The notes: generated from the letters alone by a model not told the origin. A DNA stretch of 64,000 bases from Polytrichum commune (GCA_950295325.1 OX485805.1:37871501-37935500); one strand, 5' to 3'; shown: positions 50,946-62,290, counted from the stretch's first letter. Numbers and translations: made by a program.

Positions 50946-51441
50946 CTCTTTGGCAAGGGGAGATTGAGCCTCAATCGTTGGCTGATCTCCGGGGCATGCG
51001 TCCCCTAGGTCGCCAACTTCACAAGCAATACCCTGCGAATCATTCAACGAATGCTCAAAACCCTAATGATAAAAACCCTAGTGATCACTGTCAGAGTCAC
51101 AAAAATGCAGGTTATGCAAAAAGCTCCGAGTTTTCTCAGCCATAGTTTAAGTCTATGAATACACAGCTTGGTCAATACGCGAACCCTCAACAGACTACCC
51201 ATAAACCATTGAGAATATTTACCTTGCAAATATCCCCTAATTCCTTAAAGTTCAAATGGTTTGTATCATTTGAGCTGCTATCAACCTCAACAATTTGATT
51301 AAGAGCCATTTTTTCCCGTCGTCTCCGTTGAGCCTTCAGTTGCTTTGGCAGTGTAAAATGGCTACTTCGTCTTCTTCCTCTACCTCTACATGATCTAAGA
51401 GCTCTTGGAACTACTGCGCTTGGGACCTCGCCCTCCTTCAT

Positions 51442-52210
51442 GTGTCTGATTCACAATCACACCACAACTAGTCACTACTAGAAACGAAATAGAAGCGAAG
51501 GATAATGTACATTGTCATTTCAATAGAATGACTCATTATTCTCTTCAAATTGCTTTAGGGTCTTCCCATCAGATACTTCACTAATGGTTAATGATTAATA
51601 TTTTCAGATCATGGCTCATGATTATATTTAGATAAACATTCTCATTGTTATTATTAGAGTACTTCTACACGATGTTCTCAATACAGGTCTTCCAAAACAA
51701 ACAAGTATAGCAATGGATAATTATAAAGCATCTAATTAGCTCATAGGACAAAGTACGATCGTCACGCAATTTTAAGTATCTAGGATCTAACAGATTTAAG
51801 TGACTATGAATAGTGGTCTTAGCTTGCATGCCTTAGAATAGAGTCATGAACTCCATTTCAGTGCTATTAAAGGACATCTATAATTTTGGCATAAATACGG
51901 CTGGATGTTATTATTGTATCACCTAACACCTTTATGCTTGGTGGTCTCAGCCGTCAATGGAATTCTTAATTTCAATGCTTTATAAAATATGCTTTGCCTC
52001 TTTCAACACCTACTTTACAGATCATTGTCATATACAACAAATATTCTATTGAGCTTCCACCCACTACCTATAGTGTGACCACAAGGTCTACAATCCCATC
52101 CTCGGTGAGATATATAATGAGCATATCAATTGAAACCTTACATCTTCTTCTAAGCATTTTCTTATTCAAAGCATGATTGTACGTCTTCCATCTTCTATAG
52201 CACACTTAGA
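51442..52210. promoter_or_regulatory. divergent promoter region of giant element
   Basis: The 769 bp separating the ATG of the leftward gene (51441) from that of the rightward transposase (52211). AT-rich, no ORF of note, no palindrome copy. Its role is inferred from gene arrangement; I cannot define a TATA box. Confidence 0.5.
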
Positions 52211-55200
52211 ATGGCTTCTCTTAGATCCCACGCTGGAGGTGTTCCATTTGTGATGTCTTTGGGCCCAGACGACAAGGTAGTTGTCCATGAACAACTTCTT
52301 AGTCTTAGGTTTGGTTTCAGATCTGGTACAATTTATGTGGAAGAGGAAGTGTTTGATGCTAATGGAGAGTTATGTGAGTCTATATTTCAGGTCAAGGATA
52401 GTACTGATGAGGGCTATGTCTGGAATTTAACAAGTGGTACTTACAAAGTGTACGGTTTATCAGATGTTCAAATGTCCGGGTCTACTATAATCATGACACC
52501 TCCTACTTCCACATCAACCGTTCATGTACCTGGTCTAGCTACTGTCAAAGTCGAACCGACTGAATCAAATGTACAGATATTGAGTGATTCAGACGATGAC
52601 AATGTTAATGAGATCAAGCTAAGTGACATTTCAAGTAATCCATTTCAGTCACGTGGCTTGCTTGGATCCGCACGTCCATTTCAGCACCATAGTCGCTCAA
52701 GTGTGTCACCGTCACTCTCTTCAAGACATCCACCTATTCATCCTAATTGTAGGAAGAGTCGTAGTATCTTATTTGCTATTAGAAAGACTGCCTCTAGAAA
52801 GGGTTCTCGTTCAGAGCTTTCACGAATAGATTTTGACAGTATTGATCACGAACAAGTCAAGTATTTACCTCCAACTTATGATGGAGAGAAGATATTTGAG
52901 TTGCCTCCTCTTCCTGAAGGAATTCCAACTCAATTTGGAGGTAGTATGGATGGAATGAGCAAACAATACGATGGCCATACATGGTGCAAAACCATCACAA
53001 CTAATATCAAGAATGAATTTGGCCTTACCTATCGTAGGTCCTCTTGTACTGGACACCTTGAGTGCCCAAACCAGAGTTGTAATTACATCTGCAGGAACAA
53101 TGGCAAGGTAAACTGCACAGAGTGGTCTGGAGTGGCTTTGATACCATTTTCAATTGGAGGGGGTCCAAGTGAGAAATCCACATTAGCGTGTAAGGTTTGT
53201 CAAACACCTCCCATTTGCTTAGCATTATGTGATGCTAGAATCTACCATGTGTCGTCCAATGACAATGATGTCACTCGTGCTGCAATCCACTTAGGATGTC
53301 ACAATCATCCAGTATCTCAAGGAACATGTCAAGATTCTATGGACATTATGTATGATTGTATTGCCAAGGAAGTCCAGAAGACTCCTAATGCAAAGAACTC
53401 TGCTATCATCATGGCGGCAAGTAAGAACTATCTTGCGGATGCCTTGATTCGTCCAACTCCAGGCGGAAGCAACCTTCAAGGAGCATCTATGGATGTTGTT
53501 ATGGACCAGTTTGAGACGCTTACTTCACCAAACTTACGCAACTTCGTATCTGGAACAAAGAGATTCTTCCGTCAGGGGAGAGGAGTTACGGATAGCATTC
53601 TCGAACTCAAAGACTACTCCAACTTTGTTTTCATCCACCAAAATCAATTTCCAGGTCAAAACAAGGGAAAGGTATTTGTTTTCAAGATGTCCGTGGACCG
53701 TCCAGGGAGTGGTGTGGACTTGGTGAAGCGCATGCAACCCGGCGGTGACCTTCAAGATTGTTGGGTCATGTTCGACCATGTGAAGCATGTTTCTAGTTGG
53801 ACTACTATGGCATGCCATGTCTACGACAGCAAGTACTGTAAGGTAATGACCATTGCCCTTTGTGATATGCAATCTGAGGATGCAGAAGCCCAAGAGTTGT
53901 TTTGGCTTCATCTGAACGAAGTTATGCGGAAGAATGGATTAGAAACTACAAACTTCAAGGGCTTCATGGCTGATAGTGCTGGAGCCAATTGGCACGCCGT
54001 TCGCAAAGTATATGGCAACGGAGATCCCAACAAATGCATGGAGAACCGGGAGCGGACATGTTTGTTTCACTGGACAAAGTGCCTTCAAAGAGCCACCTCT
54101 AAAAACATTCTACCGGGTTTTCAAGACCAGCACATCGCTATGTGCAAAGTCTGGAAGGATGCTAAGTCTCAAGAAGAAGCACAAGCGCAGTATAACGTCA
54201 TTCGGGGTTGGTGGCTTTCATCTGGTGCTACAACAGAGGATGGAAGGCGTTCTCTAAATGACTAGATAGCATTCTGGCACTTTCGCTACAGACAGTGGGG
54301 CGGCTCTATGCAACTTGTAAGTTTGTGCATCACTTCACATGTTTTAATACACTAAACCTTCACTGTAATTCATATCGTTAGGCCATTACTCATCTTTGCA
54401 TGTGGTTTCTCCAGGACCTCACTCTTGACGAGAGGGCGGACATGCCTTCTTGCAATCTAGCGGAAACTGTCCACAACAGATGGCTGCAACAGTCCGGAAA
54501 CACAATGACATGTTTGTACGAGGCTACGGTGGACGATCTCTTTCGTGCTTTCATGCAGATTACAAGCTACCGATTTTGGTTGAAAGGGGGGAAGGGAGGA
54601 AAGGGACCAGACAAATCTGAACTTCGTCTACGCCATGCACAACGCTTTGGAGACCCTAAGCTAATAGCTGAGGCAGTTAACTCTTACCCTGGGGCTGCAG
54701 ATCTATTGACCAAGAAAGGAGGCCTTGAGGGCGCAGAGATTTTTGGGTCCACAAAACGAAAGTTAGATTTGCCACCAGGATCAAGTCATGATTCGCATCG
54801 GTCGGATACAGTGAATTACTCTATTCCACGTGATGGTACCAGGTTCACTAAAGCACGCATTGAGGAGGCTCTATCTAAACCTGACTCGGGCGTCCAACAC
54901 ACTACCTCCGTTTTGGAAACCAACTGCGATCCTTCAAAGTGGCATATTGCCCGTCTTTCAAGCAAATCCACACGGAAATGCCAGGCCATGTGTGCTCATA
55001 CTAATGAGAAATGTGATACCAGAGTAGGACGAGGTCCACATGGCACCCCTGCCCCTACGTATGTTGGCGATAAGAAGGGGTACAAAACTCATCGAACTAT
55101 TTCTACAAAATTTTGGTTTTGTGCAGATGACATTAATCGATGTGTGAAGGGGACCAAGAAATCCTTTGTGGTAGGTTGGCCATCTGTTCCTATGACCTGG

Positions 55201-55797
55201 CCTGTGAAGAAGGGTACAAACTTAACTATGAAGAAAATCTTGGCTCTAGAAGAGGCAGGTTTCCAACTCCAACAACATGGTGCCTTCTCTCCGCGCCGTC
55301 AATTCCAGAATGCAGCAGACATGCCACTTCCAAGATCACATTTCCCAACTCCTGTGAATCCAGACTCACATCCTACAACTCGAGACGGTTTTGCCATCAG
55401 AAGAAGCTCAGATGCACCCACTCCTGAGCATCGCAATAAGTGGAGCAGTGCAGGACTTATGAACAATTGTCATGTGACAAGCGTTACGTCCATACCATAC
55501 CCTGCATATGGGTGTGTTATATCCATGGATAGTGGTAATGGAAAGGTGTATTGTATTACCATCACCGATTTACCGGGATGTACCTGCCCCGATTTCATGA
55601 AGATGACATCAGAGACCTTAGGAAAGAAGGGTCAATGGAGGTATTGCAAGCATGTGTACTACATCTTTCGCTATTTCTGCAAGATGGATTACAAAGTGGA
55701 CACTTTCATGCACGCACCCAGCTTTAGCTACAATGAGGTTATGCATATTTTAGAACTTGCTAAAGTTGTTGAACCACTTATGTACGTAGTTCCTTGA
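52211..55797 (+). CDS. MULE-like transposase, two exons, one in-frame stop
   Basis: Exons 52211-54316 and 54382-55797, phase 0, GTAAGT donor and GTTAG acceptor; 1173 codons. The N-terminal 200 residues are acidic and serine-rich. A zinc-binding region (about 270-366) has spaced cysteines and ends CHNHP, like WRKY/GCM1/FAR1 fingers. The RNase-H-like core has MFDHVKH (D about 522) and MADSAGANWH (D about 588) followed by CLFHWTKCLQ, a Mutator-type C..H pattern. A SWIM finger CTCPDF...WRYCKH lies near 1101-1125. A TAG at 54263, 17 codons before the intron (LND*IAFWHF), would truncate it; TGG or CAG to TAG explains this. Role: excision and insertion of the element. Whether this copy works depends on read-through or an alternative donor. 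Confidence 0.82.
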
Positions 55798-56399
55798 CTT
55801 CCTTCATGCTTCAAGGTGCTTGGTAGTGAACTTTTTAGTTCGTGAATCCCATCTTCAATAGCGGAATTGATTTGAATTGCCTTTGATTTGTATTTGAATC
55901 TGCACATTATTAAAAGATCATATTTATGAAACCATGAATTTTCCAATCTTGGATACAAAAGGATTGCCATGAAAATGACTATTTTTCTCTATTTTTTATT
56001 CTCAATTGTGACTATAGAATATTCTTGTCTCGGATCCGAAAGGACATGGACAAAAAAAATTCATTTATTTTATTATCTGTTTTCTTTTTTTTGAGTTTTC
56101 GTGGATAATACTTAAAATTTTAATTTACATTCTTATTCCCTTATTTTATGTTCCCTATTATTTTGAAAGTTTTTTTTCTAATTTTTTTTTTCGTTTTCTT
56201 CCGTTTCTTTTTATGGATGGTTTTTTCAAAAGTTTATAATTTCTTCCACTCCACGGTTATAGGCACCATCCACAGTTAAACGTACCATCTACTTTTAGTC
56301 ATATTTGTAAAGAAACTATACGAAGAGTCCTACTTGGTGTAAGAATTAAGTCAAATATTCTAATTTTTTTTTTTAAATCAAAATTTTTTTTCAAAAATT
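55798..56399. other. right noncoding part of giant element
   Basis: Transposase 3' UTR region, with a half-damaged palindrome at 56027 and T-rich tracts leading into the right terminal repeat. Confidence 0.5.
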
Positions 56400-56459
56400 T
56401 CAAATTTTCTGCTCGCCGCTCGCCGCTCACTGCTCACCGCTCACAAGATAGCGTCGCTG
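56400..56459. repeat. right terminal inverted repeat
   Basis: Reverse complement reads CAGCGACGCTATCTTGTGAG followed by heptamers GCGGTGA/GCAGTGA/GCGGCGA and AGAAAATTTGAA, matching the left end. Confidence 0.85.
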
Positions 56460-56469
56460 GTAGGTTTAG
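56460..56469. repeat. target-site duplication, right
   Basis: GTAGGTTTAG, identical to 40494-40503. Confidence 0.88.
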
Positions 56470-56511
56470 AAGCCTCTCAACCACAATATATGCATTTGGT
56501 GACAATCTCTT

Positions 56512-58753
56512 AGACTCACACTATTTTACCTAGGCAATAGACTGGTAGTGAGTTTATTTTAATTGGACATTGTGCGGTGCACAAACATAGGCATAACCAT
56601 TGTCAATAATCTAATAGGTAGTAATTTTTTTTTTCTTTCCTTTTTACCAAAGCCAACCGTACTTTGGTGTATTCAATTCTCTTGTGTTAATTAGCCTTTT
56701 AAAGAAGCTTAAAAGTGCAGTGCAATCATCCTTCCAAGGTTTTTAATTTTCCTTTATTAATCTTGCACTTTAATAAGATTCTCATACTATGGTTTTTTTA
56801 CCTTAACTCCAATCATAAGTGATAGTTGGGGGCATTCACAGTTGGGGTACTACTTTTGGGTGTCTAACAGAAAAAAGACTTTTTTGGATAACTTCACATG
56901 CTTGGTATGCTTGGATTTGTATTGTGAAGCATATTTTGGATCATACCTACCATTCATACTCCATATTGAGTACACCGACAAAGTTAATTTAGAAGGAATA
57001 GGGTCATCTAAGATATCATTTTGATTCCTTAAAGGACATTTAGGAGTGTTGTCTTAATTGTTCACCTTAGGATCAAGGAATGAAAAGGACAACAAGAATT
57101 AGTCGAAACGATCCCAAATTTTTTCCTCACAATCATCGTTCAAGTGTGTACCAATAGAACCAAAAATGTATTCAATACAAATTGCCCAACTTTACATGTG
57201 GCACCAAACATGGCCAAAAATACATATGTACCAGGCCACACGCAAAAGGAACGTCTAGTATAAGAATTGGACAAAAACAATTATATGAATGGACACATGA
57301 CACTTATGCCAAGGTACCAAGATGCAAAACATGAAATAATTGACCACCAATGCACACCTAAATAACAAAAAATGCCATTGATGTCGCCAAATTGTCAATT
57401 TTTATTTTGGATTCATGCTGCTCTGGAAATCCCGTCACCTTCCCGCTGACACTTATCCGAGAAGATCCCGGCCGTTGGTTCTCCCCGATTTTTTGGTAAT
57501 TAATAAAAATATCCTAAACGTACCCAAATACTGCGAAGTCCTTAAGTCCTTTGTCCCAAAAGTAGTACCTCAATCGTGAATGGACCCAGTTATCCACCGA
57601 TGGAGTCCCTAGGGTCAACTCCACTGCAACCAACAATTATTCAACTCTTTAACACGCTAATGTAAAACCAATGAGGTTCCATTCTTTCAAGCAATGGTGG
57701 GTAAGAATAGTTAGTAATTTAAAGTTAAGAACTATGGCCAGAACACCAAAGGTCAGGCTATTGACTTTTCAAAAGGCTTTCCATCAATGGATAGCCTCTT
57801 CAGCTAAATCCCAAGGAATAAACATGGCATGCTACAACAACGCCCACTTTGCTCTTCCACTGTTGGAACATCCACTACACAATATTCTTAATTTTCTCAT
57901 GCCAATAGGAGTGCACTCAAGAAAGATAGTCAAATTAAATTTGGAATATATCAAATTCACAGGCTATGGTCTTGTATCTTCTTATTGAGTAAAAATCTTG
58001 GCATGAATATATAACCTCAAATAACACTAGTTTATCCTCATAGCTTGTCCATCAACTTGCAAAGTTCACACAAACCTAGGCTACCCGAGTTACACTCACA
58101 TGCATAAATAATCATATGAACTTTTCTTTTAATTTATATCAATTTACTTGCATCTCACATACATCCAAGGTATGGACTTACAAGTTTATCTACATCTCTC
58201 ACAAGCTATTGATTGACAAGTAAAACTTAAGTTCTTTGATGTTCAGTAAAGCTTACCCCCATATTTAACAATCCCTAACCAATTAACTTCTCCAACATCA
58301 CTTTCATTCATTCTTCCAACGTCTGACAACAAGGTATAATTCTATGGTGCTTCTCTCTATGGAATTACACTTGAATTGACAATTAACTTTTAAGTAGAAT
58401 TTCCACTTAATTATGCTAACTATGCACCTAGTTTGACAACTTATAATCCATAATTATAAGTTATAATTCATACTTATATTATCTCAGACAATGGTCACAG
58501 TAATTTTGAGGCGAACCCCTCACCCAACAAGTAGGATTCTTAGAACTTCATATGCCAATTCAATTTTTTTGATAGAGGTTTAATACTAAGTCAAAAATCT
58601 ATATATATCTCCTCCCGGTAAGGAGAAAAATTCCCCTACTTATACCAAGAAATTACCATGTGTTATAATCAGGAGGGGTGCATCCTTTCTTATTAGACAA
58701 TGGCCATCTTTTAATATATATTTTTCTAAATCTCAAGTTCATAGTCATATGAT
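56512..58753. other. gene-free interval
   Basis: AT-rich. The longest frame (57671-57988, plus) has no recognisable motif and no supporting splice context. Nothing else seen. Confidence 0.45.
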
Positions 58754-59540
58754 TCACATGTCTCTTAAACTTTCTACTTCATTGTAACTCCATCTACACT
58801 TCATTTTAATAAGGAACCATATATATAATAAATACCACACATCCCCATTGTTGAATAAAATGAAGTCGGACTCCATGGCAATCATTTGATTTGTGTCCAA
58901 TTTTTTTGTATCAAAGTTGACCGGTATCAGCACCCACTGTCTGCAAAGCAGACTGAATGCAATTGCAATACATGATAGGTGGTTCACATATATCTTGAAC
59001 AACCCTTGTGATGTTTTCCTCACTCAATTCTTTCCAATATTCAATGAATCTGAATATACCTTAATCAATTTTGGCCCATACCTCCTAGGGTTGGGTGTAC
59101 AAGGCTTTGGCTCTTCATCTGGTAACATACATTTGCCATGTTCATCTTGGCACCAAACAAGTATTCCATCCTCTGGGCCCCAATTTGGTGAAGTGCACAA
59201 AACTTTGAATTGCATGGCATGTATATCATTGTCACACATATAGAAGCAAAGTTATTGAGTTTTGGTATGGCCAAATAAGTGTTCACCTCTTTTGAGAATC
59301 ATGAATGGTTTGATGAATGCCTTGAAATTGGGTACTTCTTCAATCAAATGCGGAATGACACACACAATATCCAAATCTAGGTATGATTTCATGAGACATG
59401 GAATTGTTGGTAAATTCTCTTCGTGCACTCTTCATACTCCAACGTCCAAATGATGCATCAATGTCGTCATGCATATGTCCGACCATCAAGAAAGAAAGAA
59501 AAACCTCCTTGATAATCTTTTGGCTACGAGCAACAACCAA
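58754..59540 (-). pseudogene. DUF7869-like transposon protein fragment
   Basis: Reading the minus strand from 59540: KEVFLSFLMVGHMHDDIDAS followed by FGRWSMK, the VGHTHxDIDAxFGRW motif of the plant and algal DUF7869 family associated with mobile elements. The frame breaks near 59400, resumes about 59350 (VPNFKAFIKPFMILKRGEH), has a stop near 59240, and continues through GPEDGILVWCQDEHGKC to a TGA at 59024 that abuts a further open stretch to 58754 (VRKTSQGLFKIYVNHLSC). At least three lesions; upstream exons are not identified. Dead fragment. Confidence 0.62.
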
Positions 59541-59648
59541 AATAGAACATATATTATCGATTATCTAGTTGCATGTATAGAGTTGGTAGCAGTTGTTTGC
59601 CAAGAACGGGTTGTTGACGGGGTTCTGCCAATGAAGTGAAACACATTT

Positions 59649-59670
59649 CCCCCCCCCCCCCCCCCCCCCC
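59649..59670. repeat. poly-C run
   Basis: About 22 consecutive cytosines. Confidence 0.9.
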
Positions 59671-59943
59671 GTGTATTGCCTCAAGAGTTATTGATCTAAA
59701 ACCCTTGAATAAAGCACGAGACGAAGGTACTGGTGGTTTTCAAGCTCTCAAAGAAGTTTTGCAAAAAAATTCATTGTATGATTGTAGACCTTGGACAACT
59801 AACTAAGTGGGCAGCTATTTAGCTAGCTAAAAGCTCCAACTAGCTAAAGCTACACAAAAATTTGGTGCCTCAAAAGAATAGCTATCTAACACTAATGCCA
59901 TAATCTGGGCGAGGAAAGTTAGCTAGCTGAAGTTAATAGCTAG

Positions 59944-60279
59944 TTGGAATCTAAATGTAATCTCGGTGGAATGAATGATGTCATTGCATCCAAACGGTCA
60001 TCTCTTAGACCTAGACTCGTTGAAGCAACGATGTTTCTGAAATTGAACATGAGCCTAATTCTTAATAATCAAGCAGCTATCGCGGAATCTTTAGTTTGGA
60101 ACACCTTGATTCCATCTTGTCCTGAATTGCCAAATTACATTGATGATTCCGATGATACTGATACTGGTAATGACGATGACGATGATGATGATGATGATGA
60201 TGATGATGATAATGATAATGAAGATGATGATCTATCACCAGTGCCAGTCGAAAGTAAGGAAGCTGGCTATACGTGTTGA
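59944..60279 (+). pseudogene. hAT transposase C-terminal fragment with poly-Asp tail
   Basis: The frame contains SKRSSLRPRLVEATMFLKLN, matching the conserved dimerisation end of plant hAT transposases, where such a segment precedes an acidic tail. Here a (GAT)n expansion (about 60171-60230) encodes a long Asp run before a stop at 60277. The rest of the transposase is absent upstream. Confidence 0.6.
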
Positions 60280-61560
60280 TTTTAAGCCTTTCAATTTCCT
60301 TGTGCAACAACATGAAAATAAAGAATCAACTGAGAGCAATACAACCAAATCTATATTGTTTGGTTTCGTTTGAATGAATTTCTCTCTAGTTTAGAATGAA
60401 TATGTATGTCACACAATTCTTTAGCTAGTCGAAGCTGAGTGAAAATGAGAGTTCTAGAAAAATTAGCTAGCTAAAGCTAAGTAAGAATCCTAGGTTTGGT
60501 GAACCTAACTAGCTAAGGCTAAGTGAGAAATAGGGGCCCAAAAAATTTAGCTAGGTGATTTTAGTTGACTAGTTGTCCAAGGTTTGTATGATTGACATCA
60601 CCAAGGTTGAAGTCCAACCCATATTGCGCATATTTCACATATCCATGTACGACCATATATACTTGGGGGGGGGGGATGTGTTGATAGAAGATAATGTGTA
60701 AGTTATTATAAGTTGTGCATGCCAACAAATGCAAATTCTTTACCTAGCATATGAAAATGACCAACTTGCAAATCCACATATGTAACTATAAAAAAATTGC
60801 TAAAATATTCCAAATATTACGAACTTGTGACTGCTATTGGGAGTTTGAAAAGTCTACATGTGGCCTTAATTTAATGAGCATAACAAGGACAAACAATCTT
60901 GGCATGATCTATCTTATCATGAACTATAATTGTCAAAATCATAACAAAAAGAAATGCAATAAAGCAACAGTAAATGTGCTACTAACACATTCTCAATGAA
61001 TGAGATATGAATTTAGAAACTTAGTAATGAAATGGGCATTACATACTTTCAAGAAACACAACATCTCTCAAGACTCACTTGATACAAGGCAAGTTGTCTC
61101 TTATTTCATACGCGATGAAATAAAGAATGTACAAAGAGATAAAGGAGAACTCATAAGCAATGACAATCTGCCATGCTTGAAGCAAACTCTACACCATAAG
61201 TTATCTCTCTTGTTCACAACTACAAAACCCAACTTCACAAGAATGTGAAGTTGAGGGAGCCGCCGTGCCTTGATCCCTTTAAACCCAACCTTAAGTGGGT
61301 CTCACGGCAAGAGGGTGGGAACCTTCCAAAAGGTGGCAAAGTTCCACAAAGAAAAATTAACCACCAAACAATGATTTTAACCTAGGTAACTACCCCGAGG
61401 GTTAAACTAGCATAATGTTTAGCCTATAAACTAAGCAACATAACTAATTGTTCTAAAGACTAACTAACCGAGCCATAGTTTGGTACTTGATATCATTTGG
61501 AGTTACGCATTGCTATAACATCTTATTGAGAGTATCATGTTTACCCAAGCAACTTAAGTA
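60280..61560. other. gene-free interval
   Basis: Contains scattered TTAGCTAGCTAAAGCTA motifs (59810-60560) and a G-run at about 60665. From about 61450 it enters a degenerate 15310-type MITE (GGAGTTACGCATTGCTATAAC) in which the next element is nested. No gene. Confidence 0.45.
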
Positions 61561-61940
61561 CACTACATATGATATTTAGTGTCACTGTGTCACCAATTCT
61601 AATTGTCTTGCTCAAGACTTATTGTAAGCCGCGGTGTAGTGTCACCAACACTAAATGCTAACCTAACATTAATTGTCATTCCTTGTAATTTTTTGGGGGG
61701 ATTTGGATTTAAACTGTTGCACTTACTGTCACTAACCAAGTGTTTTTTCATCCAATTTTCAATCATCCATGACAATATTTCATCACGAGTTGCTAACAAA
61801 GAGAAGGTAGGGTTGTGGCCAATGGATGAACTCATCCATCATCCATTACAATATTTGTTCGCTTCTTCATAAGACGTGCCATCCAAAAAGTTACCATAGT
61901 GACGTAGAATACCATATGACACTAAACATCATATTTAGTG
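61561..61940. mobile_element. CACTA-ended MITE nested in another MITE
   Basis: CACTACATATGATATTTAGTG and its inverted counterpart (AAACATCATATTTAGTG), TA on both flanks. Internally an inverted relative of 25385-25765. Sequences on either side (61496-61520 and 62005-62030) are inverted arms of a 15310-type element, into which this one inserted. Confidence 0.78.
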
Positions 61941-62059
61941 TAGTTAGTATGCACACCGAAGAATATAATATAACTAAGTTGGTAAAAAACCGATAACCTT
62001 AGTAAAAACTTATAGCAACACATAACTCCGAATTGCAACCCACACTAATTAGACAACCT

Positions 62060-62290
62060 AGTGTAGTTACATGTGATCCAGTCGAGTTTGAGAAATAACC
62101 GGTTGAAGGTCAAGGCTTCACAAAAATTTACCAATCATATTAGAGGAATTTACAATATACCCCAATTTAATAGAGAAACCCAAAGTTTTTTTCAACATGC
62201 AACTGGTTGAGTCAATGTGTGACCGGTTGGACTTGGAAACACTAGGATTTTGACTGATGATGCCCAAAAATCTCGCCACACACTGACAAT
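62060..62290. repeat. dispersed repeat, inverse copy of 20340-20560
   Basis: See the copy at 20340; the shared blocks include AACCGGTTGAAGGT and AATATACCCCAATTTAAT. Confidence 0.7.

Larger units (their letters stand above)
41235..51441 (-). pseudogene. ParB-like / coiled-coil / amino-methyltransferase-like gene, multi-exon, damaged
   Basis: Inferred exons on the minus strand: 51441-51223 (ATG, basic), 51032-50946, 47989-47892, 45480-44907, 44800-44578, 44497-44288, 43895-43677, 43558-41922, 41839-41633, 41532-41235; most junctions are GT-AG with compatible phase. The 45480 exon holds YVWDGNHRHIAWMDV (GNHR at 45044-45055) then VPVRSVLI, the ParB/sulfiredoxin-type signature. A Lys/Glu coiled coil follows (about 42850-43050). 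The C-terminal part reads as a permuted amino-methyltransferase: DLVIPDVPED in place of a DPPY motif IV (42504-42527), ALIVFYPNSKF, then DLTASTG (motif I) and IAFEYD (41781-41792). Damage: frame change near 43530, TAG at 42276, a 1-nt loss near 41983, an AA in place of an AG acceptor at 41840-41841, and a phase mismatch before the last exon. The third exon's acceptor is fused to rDNA. Enzyme activity is inferred only. Confidence 0.62.
44205..56042. promoter_or_regulatory. dispersed 16-bp palindrome family GTCTCGGATCCGAGAC
   Basis: Copies start at 44205, 45577, 45737, 45892, 46049, 46208, 48011, 48999, 49257, 50807 and 56027 (right half damaged), with half-sites near 48150, 49400 and 49427. 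Sites 46208, 48011, 48999, 49257 and 50807 are perfect. Flanks extend the symmetry, to 30 bp at 48011 and 28 bp at 48999. All lie in introns or intergenic parts of the giant element, none in its exons, and I find none in the rest of the window. The centre is GGATCC, containing GATC. Candidate binding or modification sites for an element protein. Confidence 0.8.
40504..56459. mobile_element. giant (16-kb) MULE-like transposon with ParB/methyltransferase-like gene
   Basis: Boundaries come from inverted ends and the 10-bp direct duplication GTAGGTTTAG outside them. Contents from left to right: left terminal repeat, leftward ParB/methyltransferase-like gene (51441 to 41235), tandem palindrome array, nested MITE, 25S rRNA patchwork within the leftward gene's large intron, a divergent promoter region (51442-52210), rightward transposase gene (52211-55797), right terminal repeat. 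A duplication of 9-10 bp and the zinc/SWIM transposase point to the Mutator superfamily. I do not know a described plant element with this gene pair, though I could not search. Confidence 0.85.

Noticed and set aside
57671-57988. 105-residue plus-strand ORF
   Set aside because: No recognisable domain, no splice or promoter context, AT-rich intergenic setting.
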